DNA from: Glycomyces sp. TRM65418
GTDB taxonomy: Bacteria; Actinomycetota; Actinomycetes; Mycobacteriales; Micromonosporaceae
NCBI RefSeq assembly: GCF_019710475.1
Contig: NZ_JAJFAX010000002.1
Location: forward strand, 310,001-374,000
Direction of reading: 5' to 3'
DNA length: 64,000 nucleotides
Positions 38,491 through 47,025 of the stretch are shown here, one piece after another (position 1 is the stretch's first letter; every line of letters starts with the position of its first letter). Below the pieces are notes generated by a model. It was given only the letters and a program-made list of their open reading frames with translations. It did not search any database and had not been told where the DNA came from. The position numbers were made by a program, and so were the translations under genes.

Positions 38491-38955
38491 GTGCGCAAGT
38501 GTCGGCTCCGTCGTCTGGTGCTCGCCGCGACCGTGATCGGGGTGGCGGGGCTCCTCTCGCTGCCCGTGTTCCTCGAAAGGACCGCCGTCGAGAACACCGC
38601 CGACAACGACGCCGCGATTTCCCAAGTGGACTGGATCAACGCCGACGAGACCTACCCGATCCCGCCCGGATCGCCCACCCCCAGCCCCAGCTACGACGGT
38701 GACGGCACCTCCGACCCCGACGACCAGGACGGCGACGGCGGCGACGGCGGTGACGGCGACGGCGGCGACGGCCCGTCCGGTGACGGCGCCTCGCCCGGCT
38801 CCGGCCCGACGGACGGGGGCGGCAACGGCGGCAACGGATCCGGCGGCGTCCTCGGCCTGGGCCTCCCGGCCCAGATCGCCCTCAGCGTCGGGCTCCTCGC
38901 GCTCGCGTTCCTGGCGCTGCTGCCGGGCCGCACGATGCCCGCCGAACTGCGCTGA
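38491..38955 (+). CDS. Membrane-anchored Gly/Asp/Pro-rich extracytoplasmic protein
   Basis: 154 residues. An N-terminal membrane helix or signal (about 8-28) is followed by a Pro/Ser segment (YPIPPGSPTPSPS), a low-complexity Gly/Asp/Asn region (about 70-120, with GGDGGDGDGGDG) and a C-terminal membrane helix (about 126-146). There is no LPXTG. The acidic repeat could bind calcium or form a spacer; this is speculative. It may be a wall-associated accessory protein of the neighbouring operon, though it has its own promoter. Confidence 0.7.
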   Translation: MRKCRLRRLVLAATVIGVAGLLSLPVFLERTAVENTADNDAAISQVDWINADETYPIPPGSPTPSPSYDGDGTSDPDDQDGDGGDGGDGDGGDGPSGDGASPGSGPTDGGGNGGNGSGGVLGLGLPAQIALSVGLLALAFLALLPGRTMPAELR

Positions 38956-38969
38956 CCCGGCCCCGTGCC

Positions 38970-39854
38970 TCAGAGCGCCGTGTACGCGTACCCGCGGCGC
39001 TCGAACTCCGCGAAGATCGACTCGAGCGCCCCGCACAGGTCCCGCTGGTTCGACGCGCCGTCGTGCAGCAGCACCACGGCGCCCGGCCCGGTGCGGTCGA
39101 CCACCCGCTCCCGGATCTGCGCCTCCGTCGTCGCCTCGTCCCAGTCCGAGGGGTCCACCGCCCAGTGCAGCGACTCCATCCCCAGGTCCGCGGCGACCGC
39201 GATCGCCCGGTCGGTCCACTGCCCGCCGGGGTGCCGGAAGAACCCGATCTCCGCGCCCGGCACGGCCTTCGCGATCGCGTCGTTCGTCCGCTGCAGGTTC
39301 GCGCGGATCTCGCCCTCGCTGCGCGCGCCCAGGTCGAACTCGTGGAACCACGTGTGATTGCACAGCGTGTGCCCCTCGCGCGCGATGTCCGCGACCAGTT
39401 CCGGATGCGCCTCCGCGTACGCGCCGATCATGCAGAACGTGGCCTTGATCCCGCGTTCGCGCAGCATCGCGAGGATCGTCGGCGTCCACTCCGGCGAGGG
39501 CCCGTCGTCGAACGTCAACGCCACCGCGTCCGATCCGGTGCGGTTGCGCGTGCCCAGCGGCCCGCCGTACGCGCCGCCGGCCGGCTCGGACGCCGAGGCC
39601 GGGGGCGCCGCGGTCGTGGGCGCCGCCGAGGACGCGGGCGGCGACGCCGGCTCAGACGGCGCGCTCGAGGGCGCCGCAGGCGTGCCGGTGTCCTCGGCCT
39701 CGTCGCCGTCCTCGCTCGCGGGCGGGTCGGCCGCCGAGGCAGTAGGCTCGGTCGCGGTCGGGGTCCCCGCGGGCGGTCCGCCGCCGGGCCACAGCGAGGC
39801 GAGCGCCAGCAGCGCGGCGACTGCGGCGGCGATGCCCAGTTTGTGGCGTCCCAT
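38970..39854 (-). CDS. Secreted/membrane-anchored polysaccharide deacetylase (NodB fold)
   Basis: 294 residues. A signal/anchor helix (about 6-24) and a Pro/Ala/Ser/Thr-rich linker (25-95) lead to a carbohydrate esterase 4 domain: catalytic base region ALTFDDGPSPEWT, metal ligands in HTWFHEFD (HxxxH), FFRHPGGQWT and the C-terminal VVLLHDG. It would remove acetyl groups from peptidoglycan or another wall glycan. The ATG at 39854 lies 6 nt after a TACAAT box, favouring it over the in-frame start at 39893. It is divergent from ubiX. Confidence 0.92.
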   Translation of the reverse strand: MGRHKLGIAAAVAALLALASLWPGGGPPAGTPTATEPTASAADPPASEDGDEAEDTGTPAAPSSAPSEPASPPASSAAPTTAAPPASASEPAGGAYGGPLGTRNRTGSDAVALTFDDGPSPEWTPTILAMLRERGIKATFCMIGAYAEAHPELVADIAREGHTLCNHTWFHEFDLGARSEGEIRANLQRTNDAIAKAVPGAEIGFFRHPGGQWTDRAIAVAADLGMESLHWAVDPSDWDEATTEAQIRERVVDRTGPGAVVLLHDGASNQRDLCGALESIFAEFERRGYAYTAL

Positions 39855-39860
39855 CCCGAC

Positions 39861-39866
39861 ATTGTA
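39861..39866 (-). promoter_or_regulatory. -10 box of leaderless deacetylase promoter
   Basis: TACAAT on the minus strand, 6 nt before ATG 39854. Confidence 0.5.
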
Positions 39867-39907
39867 AGTGTCATAGGCCACAGAACACGGCAACCCAAGG
39901 AGGGGCC

Positions 39908-40534
39908 ATGCGACTCGTCGTCGGCATGACCGGCGCGACCGGCGCGGTCTTCGGCGTCCGCCTGCTCGAGGCGCTGCGCGAGATCGACGGCGTCGAGACG
40001 CACCTGGTCATGAGCCGCTGGGCCCGGACCACGCTCCGGCTCGAGACGCCCTACACGCCCGCCGACGTGACCGCGCTGGCCGACCACAGCTGGGGGCCGG
40101 GGGAGCAGGCCGCGCCGATCTCCTCGGGGTCGTTCCGCACCGACGGGATGATCATCGCGCCGTGCTCGATGAAGACCGTCGCGGCGGTGCGCACCGGCTA
40201 CACCGAGGGCCTCATCGGGCGGGCCGCCGACGTGACGCTGAAGGAGCGCCGCCGGCTGGTGCTGCTGGCGCGGGAGAGCCCGCTCTCGGAGATCCACCTG
40301 GAGAACCTGCTGGCGCTCTCGCGCATGGGCGCGGTCGTGCTGCCGCCGGTGCCGGCGTTCTACAACCGGCCCGAGACCATCGACGACATCGTCGACCACG
40401 TCGTCGCCCGGACGCTCGACCAGTTCGGCCTGGAGTCGGCGAAGGCGAAGCGCTGGAGCGGACTCGGCGGCGGGGCAGCCGAGACGGGCACAGTGGACTC
40501 TGGCACGCTGGAGCCCGGCACTGCGGAGGAGTAG
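39908..40534 (+). CDS. ubiX: UbiX-type flavin prenyltransferase
   Basis: 208 residues. N-terminal FMN loop VVGMTGATGAVFGVRLLEAL, middle IIAPCSMKTVAAVRTGY, and the active-site segment LARESPLSEIHLENLLAL. The enzyme attaches a dimethylallyl group to FMN, making prenylated FMN for UbiD-type decarboxylases. AAGGAGG stands just before the ATG. The last 40 residues are a Gly/Ser/Thr-rich tail. No ubiD is in the window; menaquinone synthesis or another decarboxylation may use the cofactor. The next small gene follows after 3 nt. Confidence 0.92.
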   Translation: MRLVVGMTGATGAVFGVRLLEALREIDGVETHLVMSRWARTTLRLETPYTPADVTALADHSWGPGEQAAPISSGSFRTDGMIIAPCSMKTVAAVRTGYTEGLIGRAADVTLKERRRLVLLARESPLSEIHLENLLALSRMGAVVLPPVPAFYNRPETIDDIVDHVVARTLDQFGLESAKAKRWSGLGGGAAETGTVDSGTLEPGTAEE

Positions 40535-40537
40535 CGG

Positions 40538-40786
40538 ATGGACACGTTGATGTGGGAGGCCAAGGCCGCCGAAGGGCGCGGGGCCGAACTGCTGCGCTGG
40601 GTGCTCGACGAGGTGCGCCGCCTGGCGGACCCGCAGGTGCGGACCGAGGTCTTCATCGCGGGCGAGCGCGTGGTCGTGATCGCCGTGGGCGAGGCCGCCC
40701 CGAGGCGCCTCCCGGACCCGCCGGAGGCGCTCGTGGAACGCCCGCCGCACGCCTGGCCCTTCACCCGGGTCCACCTCCCGACCTGA
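40538..40786 (+). CDS. Small conserved protein following ubiX
   Basis: 82 residues, soluble, beginning MDTLMWEAKAAEGRGAELLR and ending PHAWPFTRVHLPT. It starts 3 nt after the ubiX stop and so is co-transcribed. I recall similar small proteins beside ubiX in other actinomycetes, but no function. The predicted alpha/beta pattern (VFIAGERVVVIAVGEA) resembles a small ferredoxin-like fold. Confidence 0.7.
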   Translation: MDTLMWEAKAAEGRGAELLRWVLDEVRRLADPQVRTEVFIAGERVVVIAVGEAAPRRLPDPPEALVERPPHAWPFTRVHLPT

Positions 40787-41005
40787 CCGCACCCGAGCGC
40801 GCCTCCGGACCGGAGCGGACCGCAGGTCGGCCGCACCCCCGTCTCCGAGTCGGCACCGGGGGCCGAGGGCCGGTCGGACCGCGGCCCGCCCTGGGCCCGT
40901 TCGCGTCCACGGTGCGAGCAGCGTCGGCCCCCCGTGGCGGGGCCGTCGCCGGAGGCCCTGCGAACGTCCGTTCCGCGGGCCGAGGCCGCGCCCTCCCGAT
41001 ACGGA

Positions 41006-41042
41006 CGAACCGCCCGGCGCGCATCGCGCGCCGGGCGGTTCG
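41006..41042. terminator. Bidirectional terminator
   Basis: Perfect 17-bp stem (CGAACCGCCCGGCGCGC) with an ATC loop, between the ubiX operon and the convergent UDP-glucose dehydrogenase gene. Confidence 0.8.
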
Positions 41043-41061
41043 GGGAATTCGCGGTTCGAGC

Positions 41062-42456
41062 TTAGCGCCCGATGCCCTGGTACGACCAGCCGTGCTTGCG
41101 CCACTGCTCCGGGTCGTACGCGTTCATGCCGTCGAGGAGGCGCCGCTCGGCGACCTGCTGGCCCAGCGCCTCGGGGTCGAGGGTCCGGAACTCCTCCCAC
41201 GGCACCATCGCGCACACCACGTCGGCGCCCGCCACGGCCTCGGCGAGGGTCTTCACGAAGCTCAGCTCCGGCGCCTCGCCCTTGGCGTTCTCCAGGCCCT
41301 CGGGGTCGTACACGACCACGTCCGCGCGGGCGGCGCGCAGCTTCCGCGCGATCGCCAGGGCGGGGGAGTCGCGGATGTCGTCGGTGTCGGGCTTGAACGT
41401 CGCGCCGAGGTAGGCGATGCGCACGCCCGAGAGGTCCGGCCCGTTCGGGCCGGGGGTGCGCCCGGCGAGCTTCGCGACGGCCCGGACGGTGTGCGCGCGG
41501 CGGCGCGTGTTGACCGAGTCGACCTCGTCGAGGAACCGGAACGACTCGCCGACGCCGAGCTCGCCCGCGCGGGCCGAGAGCGCCCGGATGTCCTTGGGCA
41601 GGCACCCGCCGCCGAAGCCGATGCCGGCGCGCAGGAACTTGTTGCCGATGCGCTGGTCGTAGCCGATGGCCTTCGCCAGGTCGGTGACGTCGCCGCCGGT
41701 GACCTCGCACAGGTCGGCCATGGCGTTGATGAAGGAGATCTTGGTCGACAGGAACGCGTTCGCGGCGACTTTCACCAGCTCGGCGGTGGCGAGGTCGGTC
41801 TCGACCACGGGAACCTCGCGGTCTTCGACCGCGGCGAGTTCGAGGATGCCGCGGTGGACGTCCTTGAGCAGCTGGGAGGCCCATTCGCTCTGGGCGGCGT
41901 ACACGATCCGGTTGGGGCGCAGGACATCGTGCATCGCGTTCGACTCCTGGAGGAACTCCGGGCTCCAGCCGACCTCGACGCCGAGGCCCTCGGGGGCGTG
42001 GCGGTCGACGAGCTCCTGGACCCAGGAGGCGGTGCCGACGGGCACGGTGGACTTGCCGACGATGAGGACCTTGCGGGTCAGGTGCCGGGCGAGGTCGACG
42101 ACGGCGGCCTCGATGTAGGAGAGGTCCGCGCCGGGCTCGCCCTTGCGCTGGGGGGTACCGACGCAGATGAAGTGGACGTCGGCGAAGTCGGCGACGGTCT
42201 GGACGTCGGTGGTGAAGCGCAGGCGGCCCGATTCGAGGTTCTTCTTGAGCAGCTCGGGCAGGCCCGGCTCGTGGATCGGCAGCATCCCCGCGTTGAACGA
42301 GTCGATCTTGGCGGTGTCGACGTCGTAGCCGATCACCTCGTACCCCAGCTCCGCGAAGCAGATCGCATAGGTCGCTCCGAGGTAGCCGCATCCCAGGAAG
42401 GAGATGCGGGGCCGGGTCGTGGTGTTCGGCGAGGGGGTCTGGATCGCGTTGACCAT
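41062..42456 (-). CDS. UDP-glucose 6-dehydrogenase
   Basis: 464 residues. NAD motif FLGCGYLGATYA, then VGKSTVPVGTA, substrate region LVKVAANAFLSTKISFINAM and the catalytic Cys in GFGGGCLPKDIRAL. This is the classic UDP-glucose to UDP-glucuronate type, distinct from the WecC-like dehydrogenase at 26784-28061. It would feed UDP-glucuronate into wall polymer or capsule synthesis. The N-terminal 15 residues are a flexible Thr/Pro stretch. AGGG lies upstream of the ATG. Divergent from the acyl-CoA dehydrogenase gene. Confidence 0.93.
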   Translation of the reverse strand: MVNAIQTPSPNTTTRPRISFLGCGYLGATYAICFAELGYEVIGYDVDTAKIDSFNAGMLPIHEPGLPELLKKNLESGRLRFTTDVQTVADFADVHFICVGTPQRKGEPGADLSYIEAAVVDLARHLTRKVLIVGKSTVPVGTASWVQELVDRHAPEGLGVEVGWSPEFLQESNAMHDVLRPNRIVYAAQSEWASQLLKDVHRGILELAAVEDREVPVVETDLATAELVKVAANAFLSTKISFINAMADLCEVTGGDVTDLAKAIGYDQRIGNKFLRAGIGFGGGCLPKDIRALSARAGELGVGESFRFLDEVDSVNTRRRAHTVRAVAKLAGRTPGPNGPDLSGVRIAYLGATFKPDTDDIRDSPALAIARKLRAARADVVVYDPEGLENAKGEAPELSFVKTLAEAVAGADVVCAMVPWEEFRTLDPEALGQQVAERRLLDGMNAYDPEQWRKHGWSYQGIGR

Positions 42457-42693
42457 GCTGGTGCTTGCCCTGTCTGTGCTCGATGCTGCGGGCGTGCCCG
42501 GTGGGGCGGCCCTGGCGTACGTCGGTCCGTTCGCGCGGCGACCTCGAATTGTACGTGAATGATGCCTATGGCCTGCGCCATCGTATATTCAGACCCACGC
42601 ATGAACAGGCGCTGACGTTGCAGTGAAGCCGCGGATAACTCGCGGTGGCGTCCATCACCGGCCGCCTCCCGAGTGCGTTACACTCGGCCTATC

Positions 42694-42707
42694 TTACTGA
42701 TGAGTAA
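42694..42707. promoter_or_regulatory. Inverted repeat operator candidate upstream of acyl-CoA dehydrogenase
   Basis: TTACTGATGAGTAA has 5-bp arms around a 4-nt centre, 18 bp before the ATG, partly overlapping a TATCTT -10 candidate (42690-42695). A TetR-type repressor responding to acyl-CoA would be expected. Confidence 0.5.
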
Positions 42708-42725
42708 CAACCGCGGGAGCCACTG

Positions 42726-43892
42726 ATGTCCACCGGGTTCAGCCCCTACCAGTTGCCAGAAGAATACGCCGACATCCGCGCGGCGACCCGGGAAGTCTGC
42801 GAAACGGGGGTCGCCCCGCACGCCGCCGAGGCCGACGCCGCCGCGACCTTCCCCGAGCAGTCCTACGAGGCGCTCAAATCCGCCGACCTCCACGCCCCCC
42901 ACATCCCCGCCGAGTACGGCGGCGCGGGCATCGACGCCCTCGGCACCGCGATCGTCATCGAAGAGGTCGCCCGCGCCTGCGCCTCCTCCTCGCTCATCCC
43001 CGCGGTCAACAAGCTCGGCTCGCTGCCGCTGCTCCTGGACGCCTCCGAGGACCTCAAGCGCCGCTACCTGCCCCCCGTGGCCGCGGGCGAGGCGATGTTC
43101 TCCTACTGCCTCTCCGAACCCGAGGCCGGCTCCGACGCCGCGTCCATGACCACCCGCGCCGTCCGCGACGGCGACCACTGGGTCCTCGACGGCGTCAAAC
43201 GCTGGATCACCAACGCCGGCGTCAGCGAGTTCTACACCGTCTTCGCCGTCACCGAACCGGGCGCGGGCGCCAAGGGCATCTCCGCGTTCGTCGTCGAGAA
43301 GGGCGACGCGGGCGTCTCCTTCGGCAAGCCCGAGAAGAAACTCGGCGTCAAGGGCTCCCCGACCGCCGAGGTCTACTTCGACTCGGTGCGCCTCCCCGCC
43401 GACCGCCTCATCGGCGAAGCCGGCCAAGGATTCTCACTCGCCATGCGCACCCTCGACCACACGCGCGTCACCATCGCCGCGCAGGCCCTCGGCATCGCCC
43501 AGGGCGCGCTCGACGCCGCCACCGGCTACGCCGCCGAACGCGAGCAGTTCGGCCGCCCGATCGCCGCGTTCCAAGGCGTCCAATTCCTCCTCGCCGACGC
43601 CGCCATGAAGATCAGCGCCGCCCGCGAGCTCACCTACGCCGCCGCCGCCAAGTCCGAACGCGTCGACCCCGACCTCACCTACTTCGGCGCCGCCGCGAAG
43701 TGCTTCGCCTCCGACGCCGCCATGCAGATCACCACCGACATGGTCCAAGTCCTCGGCGGCTACGGCTACACCCAGGACTTCCCCCTCGAACGCATGATGC
43801 GCGACGCCAAGATCACCCAGATCTACGAAGGCACCAACCAGATCCAGCGCATCGTCATCGCCCGCGAACTCCAACGCGGCAAGGCGTTCTAG
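42726..43892 (+). CDS. Acyl-CoA dehydrogenase
   Basis: 388 residues, the standard length. FAD/substrate motifs are YCLSEPEAGSDAASM and WITNAGVSEFYTVF; the C-terminal half has ERQFGRPIAAFQ-type wording (EREQFGRPIAAFQGVQF), the FAD-binding QVLGGYGYTQDFPLERMMRD, and the catalytic Glu in QIYEGTNQIQRIVIAREL. It desaturates an acyl-CoA in beta-oxidation or branched-chain catabolism and resembles mycobacterial FadE25-type enzymes. GGGAG lies upstream. Chain-length preference cannot be read from sequence. Confidence 0.93.
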   Translation: MSTGFSPYQLPEEYADIRAATREVCETGVAPHAAEADAAATFPEQSYEALKSADLHAPHIPAEYGGAGIDALGTAIVIEEVARACASSSLIPAVNKLGSLPLLLDASEDLKRRYLPPVAAGEAMFSYCLSEPEAGSDAASMTTRAVRDGDHWVLDGVKRWITNAGVSEFYTVFAVTEPGAGAKGISAFVVEKGDAGVSFGKPEKKLGVKGSPTAEVYFDSVRLPADRLIGEAGQGFSLAMRTLDHTRVTIAAQALGIAQGALDAATGYAAEREQFGRPIAAFQGVQFLLADAAMKISAARELTYAAAAKSERVDPDLTYFGAAAKCFASDAAMQITTDMVQVLGGYGYTQDFPLERMMRDAKITQIYEGTNQIQRIVIARELQRGKAF

Positions 43893-43914
43893 CGTCCACC
43901 CGACCAACGGCGAC

Positions 43915-43941
43915 GGCCCGGACCGATAGACGGTCCGGGCC
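43915..43941 (+). terminator. Terminator of the acyl-CoA dehydrogenase gene
   Basis: 11-bp stem GGCCCGGACCG / CGGTCCGGGCC with an ATAGA loop. The same stem sequence returns at 44562-44587. Confidence 0.75.
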
Positions 43942-43984
43942 CCTCGCCCACCCGGCGGACCACCGCTGTCGCCTTGCCGTCCAA

Positions 43985-43990
43985 TAGGAT
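43985..43990 (+). promoter_or_regulatory. -10 box of leaderless crystallin-like gene
   Basis: TAGGAT, 6 nt before ATG 43997. Confidence 0.5.
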
Positions 43991-43996
43991 TCGCTC

Positions 43997-44542
43997 ATGA
44001 GCGAACCTCTGCACCACGCCCCCGCGACGTCCGGCCGCACGCGCTCGCTGACCGCGATCGCGCTGTCCCTGCTGACCGCGGTCGGCCTCCCGGCCCTCGC
44101 GCCGACCGCCGCGCAGGCCGCGACCACCGCCGACCACTGCGTCGTCAACCTCACCCGCGACGAGGTCACCTGCGCCGCCACCCAGAGCGCCGCCCTCGCC
44201 CTCGACGAGGCCGCCTCCGCCGAGGCGGGCGTCCAGTCGGTCACCCTGATCACCCTCTACGACCGCACGAACTACGACCCCGCCGGCGGCACCCGCTCCT
44301 TCGTCGGCGACGGCAGCCACACCTGCTCCGCCGCATACTCGCCCGTCGAGTTCAGCGTCGACCGCCTCGACGCCGCCGGGTGGAACAACCGCGCCAGCTC
44401 CGTGCGCACGTACCGCTCGTGCGACATCCGCCTCTGGGACTCCGTGAGCCTGTCCGGCGCCTCCTCCACCTGGATCGACGCCCTCGCCAACCTCGGCACC
44501 ATCGGCTGGAACAACCGCGCCGGCTCCTACCAGATCAGCTGA
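43997..44542 (+). CDS. Secreted beta/gamma-crystallin-like (inhibitor I36-type) protein
   Basis: 181 residues. The first 40 or so form a long signal peptide (Arg-containing, then AIALSLLTAVGLPALAPTAAQA). The mature part has two repeats ending with the crystallin-like WNNRASS / WNNRAGS motif, preceded by VDRLDAAG and IDALANLGTIG, as in actinobacterial peptidase inhibitor family I36 and beta/gamma-crystallins. Four Cys could form disulfides. Members inhibit proteases or bind calcium; which applies here is unknown. It is monocistronic between two terminators. Confidence 0.75.
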   Translation: MSEPLHHAPATSGRTRSLTAIALSLLTAVGLPALAPTAAQAATTADHCVVNLTRDEVTCAATQSAALALDEAASAEAGVQSVTLITLYDRTNYDPAGGTRSFVGDGSHTCSAAYSPVEFSVDRLDAAGWNNRASSVRTYRSCDIRLWDSVSLSGASSTWIDALANLGTIGWNNRAGSYQIS

Positions 44543-44560
44543 CACCCGCCGACACCGAAC

Positions 44561-44588
44561 CGGCCCGGACCGACATCGGTCCGGGCCG
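44561..44588. terminator. Terminator after the crystallin-like gene
   Basis: 12-bp stem with an ACAT loop; the inner 11 bp are identical to the terminator stem at 43915-43941. Shared with the convergent TauE gene. Confidence 0.75.
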
Positions 44589-44635
44589 TTCCGCACCGCT
44601 GCACGCCGCCGCTCCGACCGGCGTCCGCCGCCGCG

Positions 44636-45568
44636 CTACGCCTCGACCGGCGCGGGCTCCGCCGCAGCGGCACGCGCCTCCGCCGCCGCCCTCCGCCTCG
44701 GGCCGACCAGGACCAGCGCCCAGACCGCCGCGAGCGCCAGATACAAGCCCGCGACCACCGGCCACGGGACGCTGAAATTCCCCAGCAGCGTCCGCAGGTT
44801 CAACGCCACCACGAGCATCCCGATCGTCGAACCCAGCTTCGCCGTGGGAATCTTGCGCGTCAGCCACGCCGCCAGCGGCGCGGCCGCCATACCGCCCACC
44901 GCCATGCCGACGACCAGCGGCCACAGCACCGTCAACGTCTCCGGAATCGCCATCCAGAACCCGACCACCGCGGCCGTCGAGGCGAACACCTGCGCCGTCG
45001 ACACCGACCCGACCACCCGATGCGGCTCCAGCCGCGAAGTCGTCAACGTGATCGGCATCGTCACCGGACCCCAGCCGCCCCCGCCGACCGCCGCGAGGAA
45101 CCCGCCGACCAGACCCGTCGGCGCCGCGAACCCCGACCGGACCGGACCCTCCCCCGAACCCTTGCCCCGCACGAACCGCCACACGATCACCGCGCCCAGC
45201 GCGATGAGGACCGCACTCGTCACCGGCGTGGCCGCATCGAGCCGCGTCAGCGACGCCAGCGCCCAGGCCCCCGCGAAACCGCCGAGTGCACCCGGGATGC
45301 CGAGCCGCAACGTCGTGGGCCAGTGGACGTTCCGCAGCCGGTGGTGCGCGACCGCGCTCACCGTGCCCGTCGCGATCGTCGCCACGTTCACCGACGCCGA
45401 AGCCACCGCCGGCGCGATGCCCAAACCCAGCAGGAACGTCATCGTGATGGTGCCGAAGCCCATGCCGAGACTGCCGTCGACCAGCTGGGCGACGAAGCCC
45501 GCGGCGACGGCGGAGAGGACGGTGGTCGCGACCAGCACGCGCGGCTCCCTCGAATCCGGATGGCTCAC
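44636..45568 (-). CDS. TauE/SafE-family sulfite/anion exporter
   Basis: 310 residues with about eight membrane helices in two homologous halves: VAAGFVAQLVDGSLGMGFGT in the first and LVGGFLAAVGGGGWGPVTMP in the second carry the family's Gly-rich motif. Members move sulfite, sulfoacetate or similar anions. The C-terminus is an Ala/Arg-rich cytosolic tail. The GTG at 45568 is preceded by a perfect -35 TTGACA at 45594-45599 (minus strand). No sulfur-assimilation gene is adjacent, so the substrate is a guess. Confidence 0.88.
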   Translation of the reverse strand: MSHPDSREPRVLVATTVLSAVAAGFVAQLVDGSLGMGFGTITMTFLLGLGIAPAVASASVNVATIATGTVSAVAHHRLRNVHWPTTLRLGIPGALGGFAGAWALASLTRLDAATPVTSAVLIALGAVIVWRFVRGKGSGEGPVRSGFAAPTGLVGGFLAAVGGGGWGPVTMPITLTTSRLEPHRVVGSVSTAQVFASTAAVVGFWMAIPETLTVLWPLVVGMAVGGMAAAPLAAWLTRKIPTAKLGSTIGMLVVALNLRTLLGNFSVPWPVVAGLYLALAAVWALVLVGPRRRAAAEARAAAAEPAPVEA

Positions 45569-45572
45569 AATA

Positions 45573-45599
45573 GTCCACTAAATCAATAGGACATGTCAA
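45573..45599 (-). promoter_or_regulatory. Promoter region of the TauE exporter gene
   Basis: Minus strand TTGACA (45594-45599), and a GTCC...GGAC pair spanning 45573-45592 that covers the spacer and -10. The region is clearly AT-richer than its surroundings. The flanked pair could bind a repressor. Confidence 0.4.
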
Positions 45600-45946
45600 C
45601 GATTGCCCACGGTTCGGGACGGCGCCGCCGACGGATACCCGACACCGCCGAAGCACGCCCGCCCGACCCCACACGATCCACCGCCCCGCTCGCATGTGGA
45701 GCCCCGCCCCCCGACCGCCCGCCCGGGGAGGCCTCCGCCACCCGGCCAGGGGCCGAATGCACCCTCCGAGACGAGCGTCATAGCGTGGACGTACAGACCT
45801 GGTCACGCTCGCGGAGCAACCGCACGGCTCGCAAGCCCCCGAGCGTGGCCCGCCATTCACCTGGCACACCACGGCGACGCACGCGCCGCCGCCCAACCCG
45901 AGGGCCTGCGCACCACACAGGCAGCCTTCATGCAGAGGAGCATTCG
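45600..45946. other. Non-coding stretch upstream of the malate dehydrogenase gene
   Basis: About 350 bp of GC-rich sequence between divergent genes. The dehydrogenase frame is open through it but the translation is Pro/Arg-rich and unrelated to the family. Apart from the ribosome site AGAGGAG just before 45947, I see no promoter consensus, hairpin or RNA. Confidence 0.5.
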
Positions 45947-46897
45947 ATGGGTAAGAAAGTCACGGTCGTCGGCGCCGGATTCTACGGCTCCACCACCGCC
46001 CAGCGCCTGGCCGAGTACGACATCTTCGAAGAAGTCGTCCTCACCGACATCGTCGAGGGCAAGCCCGAGGGCCTCGCCCTCGACATGAACCAGTCCCGCA
46101 CCATCGAGGGCTTCGAGACCAAGGTCGTCGGCGCCACCACCGACAACGACGGCAACGGCTACGAGAAGACCGCCGGCTCCGACGTCATCGTCATCACCGC
46201 CGGCCTCCCCCGCAAGCCCGGCATGAGCCGCATGGACCTCCTCGAAGTCAACGCCAAGATCGTCCGCGGCGTCACCGAGAACCTCGTCAAGCACTCCCCG
46301 AACGCCGTCATCATCGTCGTCTCCAACCCCCTCGACGAGATGACCGCGCTCGCACAGCTCGCCTCCGGCTTCCCCAAGCACCGCGTCCTCGGCCAGGCCG
46401 GCATGCTCGACACCGCCCGCTTCACGAACTTCGTCGCCGAGGAACTCCAGGTCCCCGTCAAGTCCGTCACCACCCTCACCCTCGGCTCCCACGGCGACAC
46501 CATGGTGCCCGTCCCCAGCCAGTCCTCCGTCGACGGCAAACCGCTCGCCGACCTCCTCCCCGCCGAGAAGATCGACGAACTCGTCACCAAGACCCGCAAC
46601 GGCGGCGCCGAGATCGTCGCCCTCCTCAAGACCGGCTCCGCCTACTACGCCCCCTCCGCCGCCGCCGCCCGCATGGCCAAGGCCGTCGCCGAAGACTCCG
46701 GCGACGTCATGCCCGTGTGCGCCTGGGTCGACGGCGAATACGGCATCTCCGGCGTCTACCTCGGCGTCAACGCCCAGATCGGCGCCGAAGGCGTCAAGAA
46801 AGTCGTCGAGACCCCCCTCACCGACGCCGAACTCGCCAACCTCAAAGAAGCCGCCGAAGCCGTCCGCACCAAGCAGGCCGACGTCGCCGACCTGTAA
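45947..46897 (+). CDS. mdh: Malate dehydrogenase (lactate dehydrogenase-like type)
   Basis: 316 residues. NAD motif VVGAGFYGSTTAQRL, substrate loop ITAGLPRKPGMSRMDLL with the Arg that selects malate over lactate, IIVVSNPLDEMT, and the catalytic His in TLGSHGDTMVP. It oxidises malate to oxaloacetate in the TCA cycle. AGAGGAG lies 6-7 nt before the ATG at 45947, which fixes the start. Monocistronic, ended by the hairpin at 46932-46961. Confidence 0.95.
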   Translation: MGKKVTVVGAGFYGSTTAQRLAEYDIFEEVVLTDIVEGKPEGLALDMNQSRTIEGFETKVVGATTDNDGNGYEKTAGSDVIVITAGLPRKPGMSRMDLLEVNAKIVRGVTENLVKHSPNAVIIVVSNPLDEMTALAQLASGFPKHRVLGQAGMLDTARFTNFVAEELQVPVKSVTTLTLGSHGDTMVPVPSQSSVDGKPLADLLPAEKIDELVTKTRNGGAEIVALLKTGSAYYAPSAAAARMAKAVAEDSGDVMPVCAWVDGEYGISGVYLGVNAQIGAEGVKKVVETPLTDAELANLKEAAEAVRTKQADVADL

Positions 46898-46931
46898 GAC
46901 CCGAGAAGCCGGGCGCCACCCGGCGATCCGC

Positions 46932-46961
46932 TCCGGGGCGTCCGTTCGCGGACGCCCCGGA
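46932..46961 (+). terminator. Terminator of mdh
   Basis: 13-bp stem TCCGGGGCGTCCG with a stable TTCG tetraloop. Confidence 0.8.
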
Positions 46962-47013
46962 ACGCGCTCCGACCACGATGCGGTATCGGATTCGCGCCGT
47001 TCCACCCAGTCGC

Positions 47014-47019
47014 TAGGCT
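47014..47019 (+). promoter_or_regulatory. -10 box of leaderless PAP2 gene
   Basis: TAGGCT, 6 nt before GTG 47026. Confidence 0.5.
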
Positions 47020-47025
47020 TACGCC

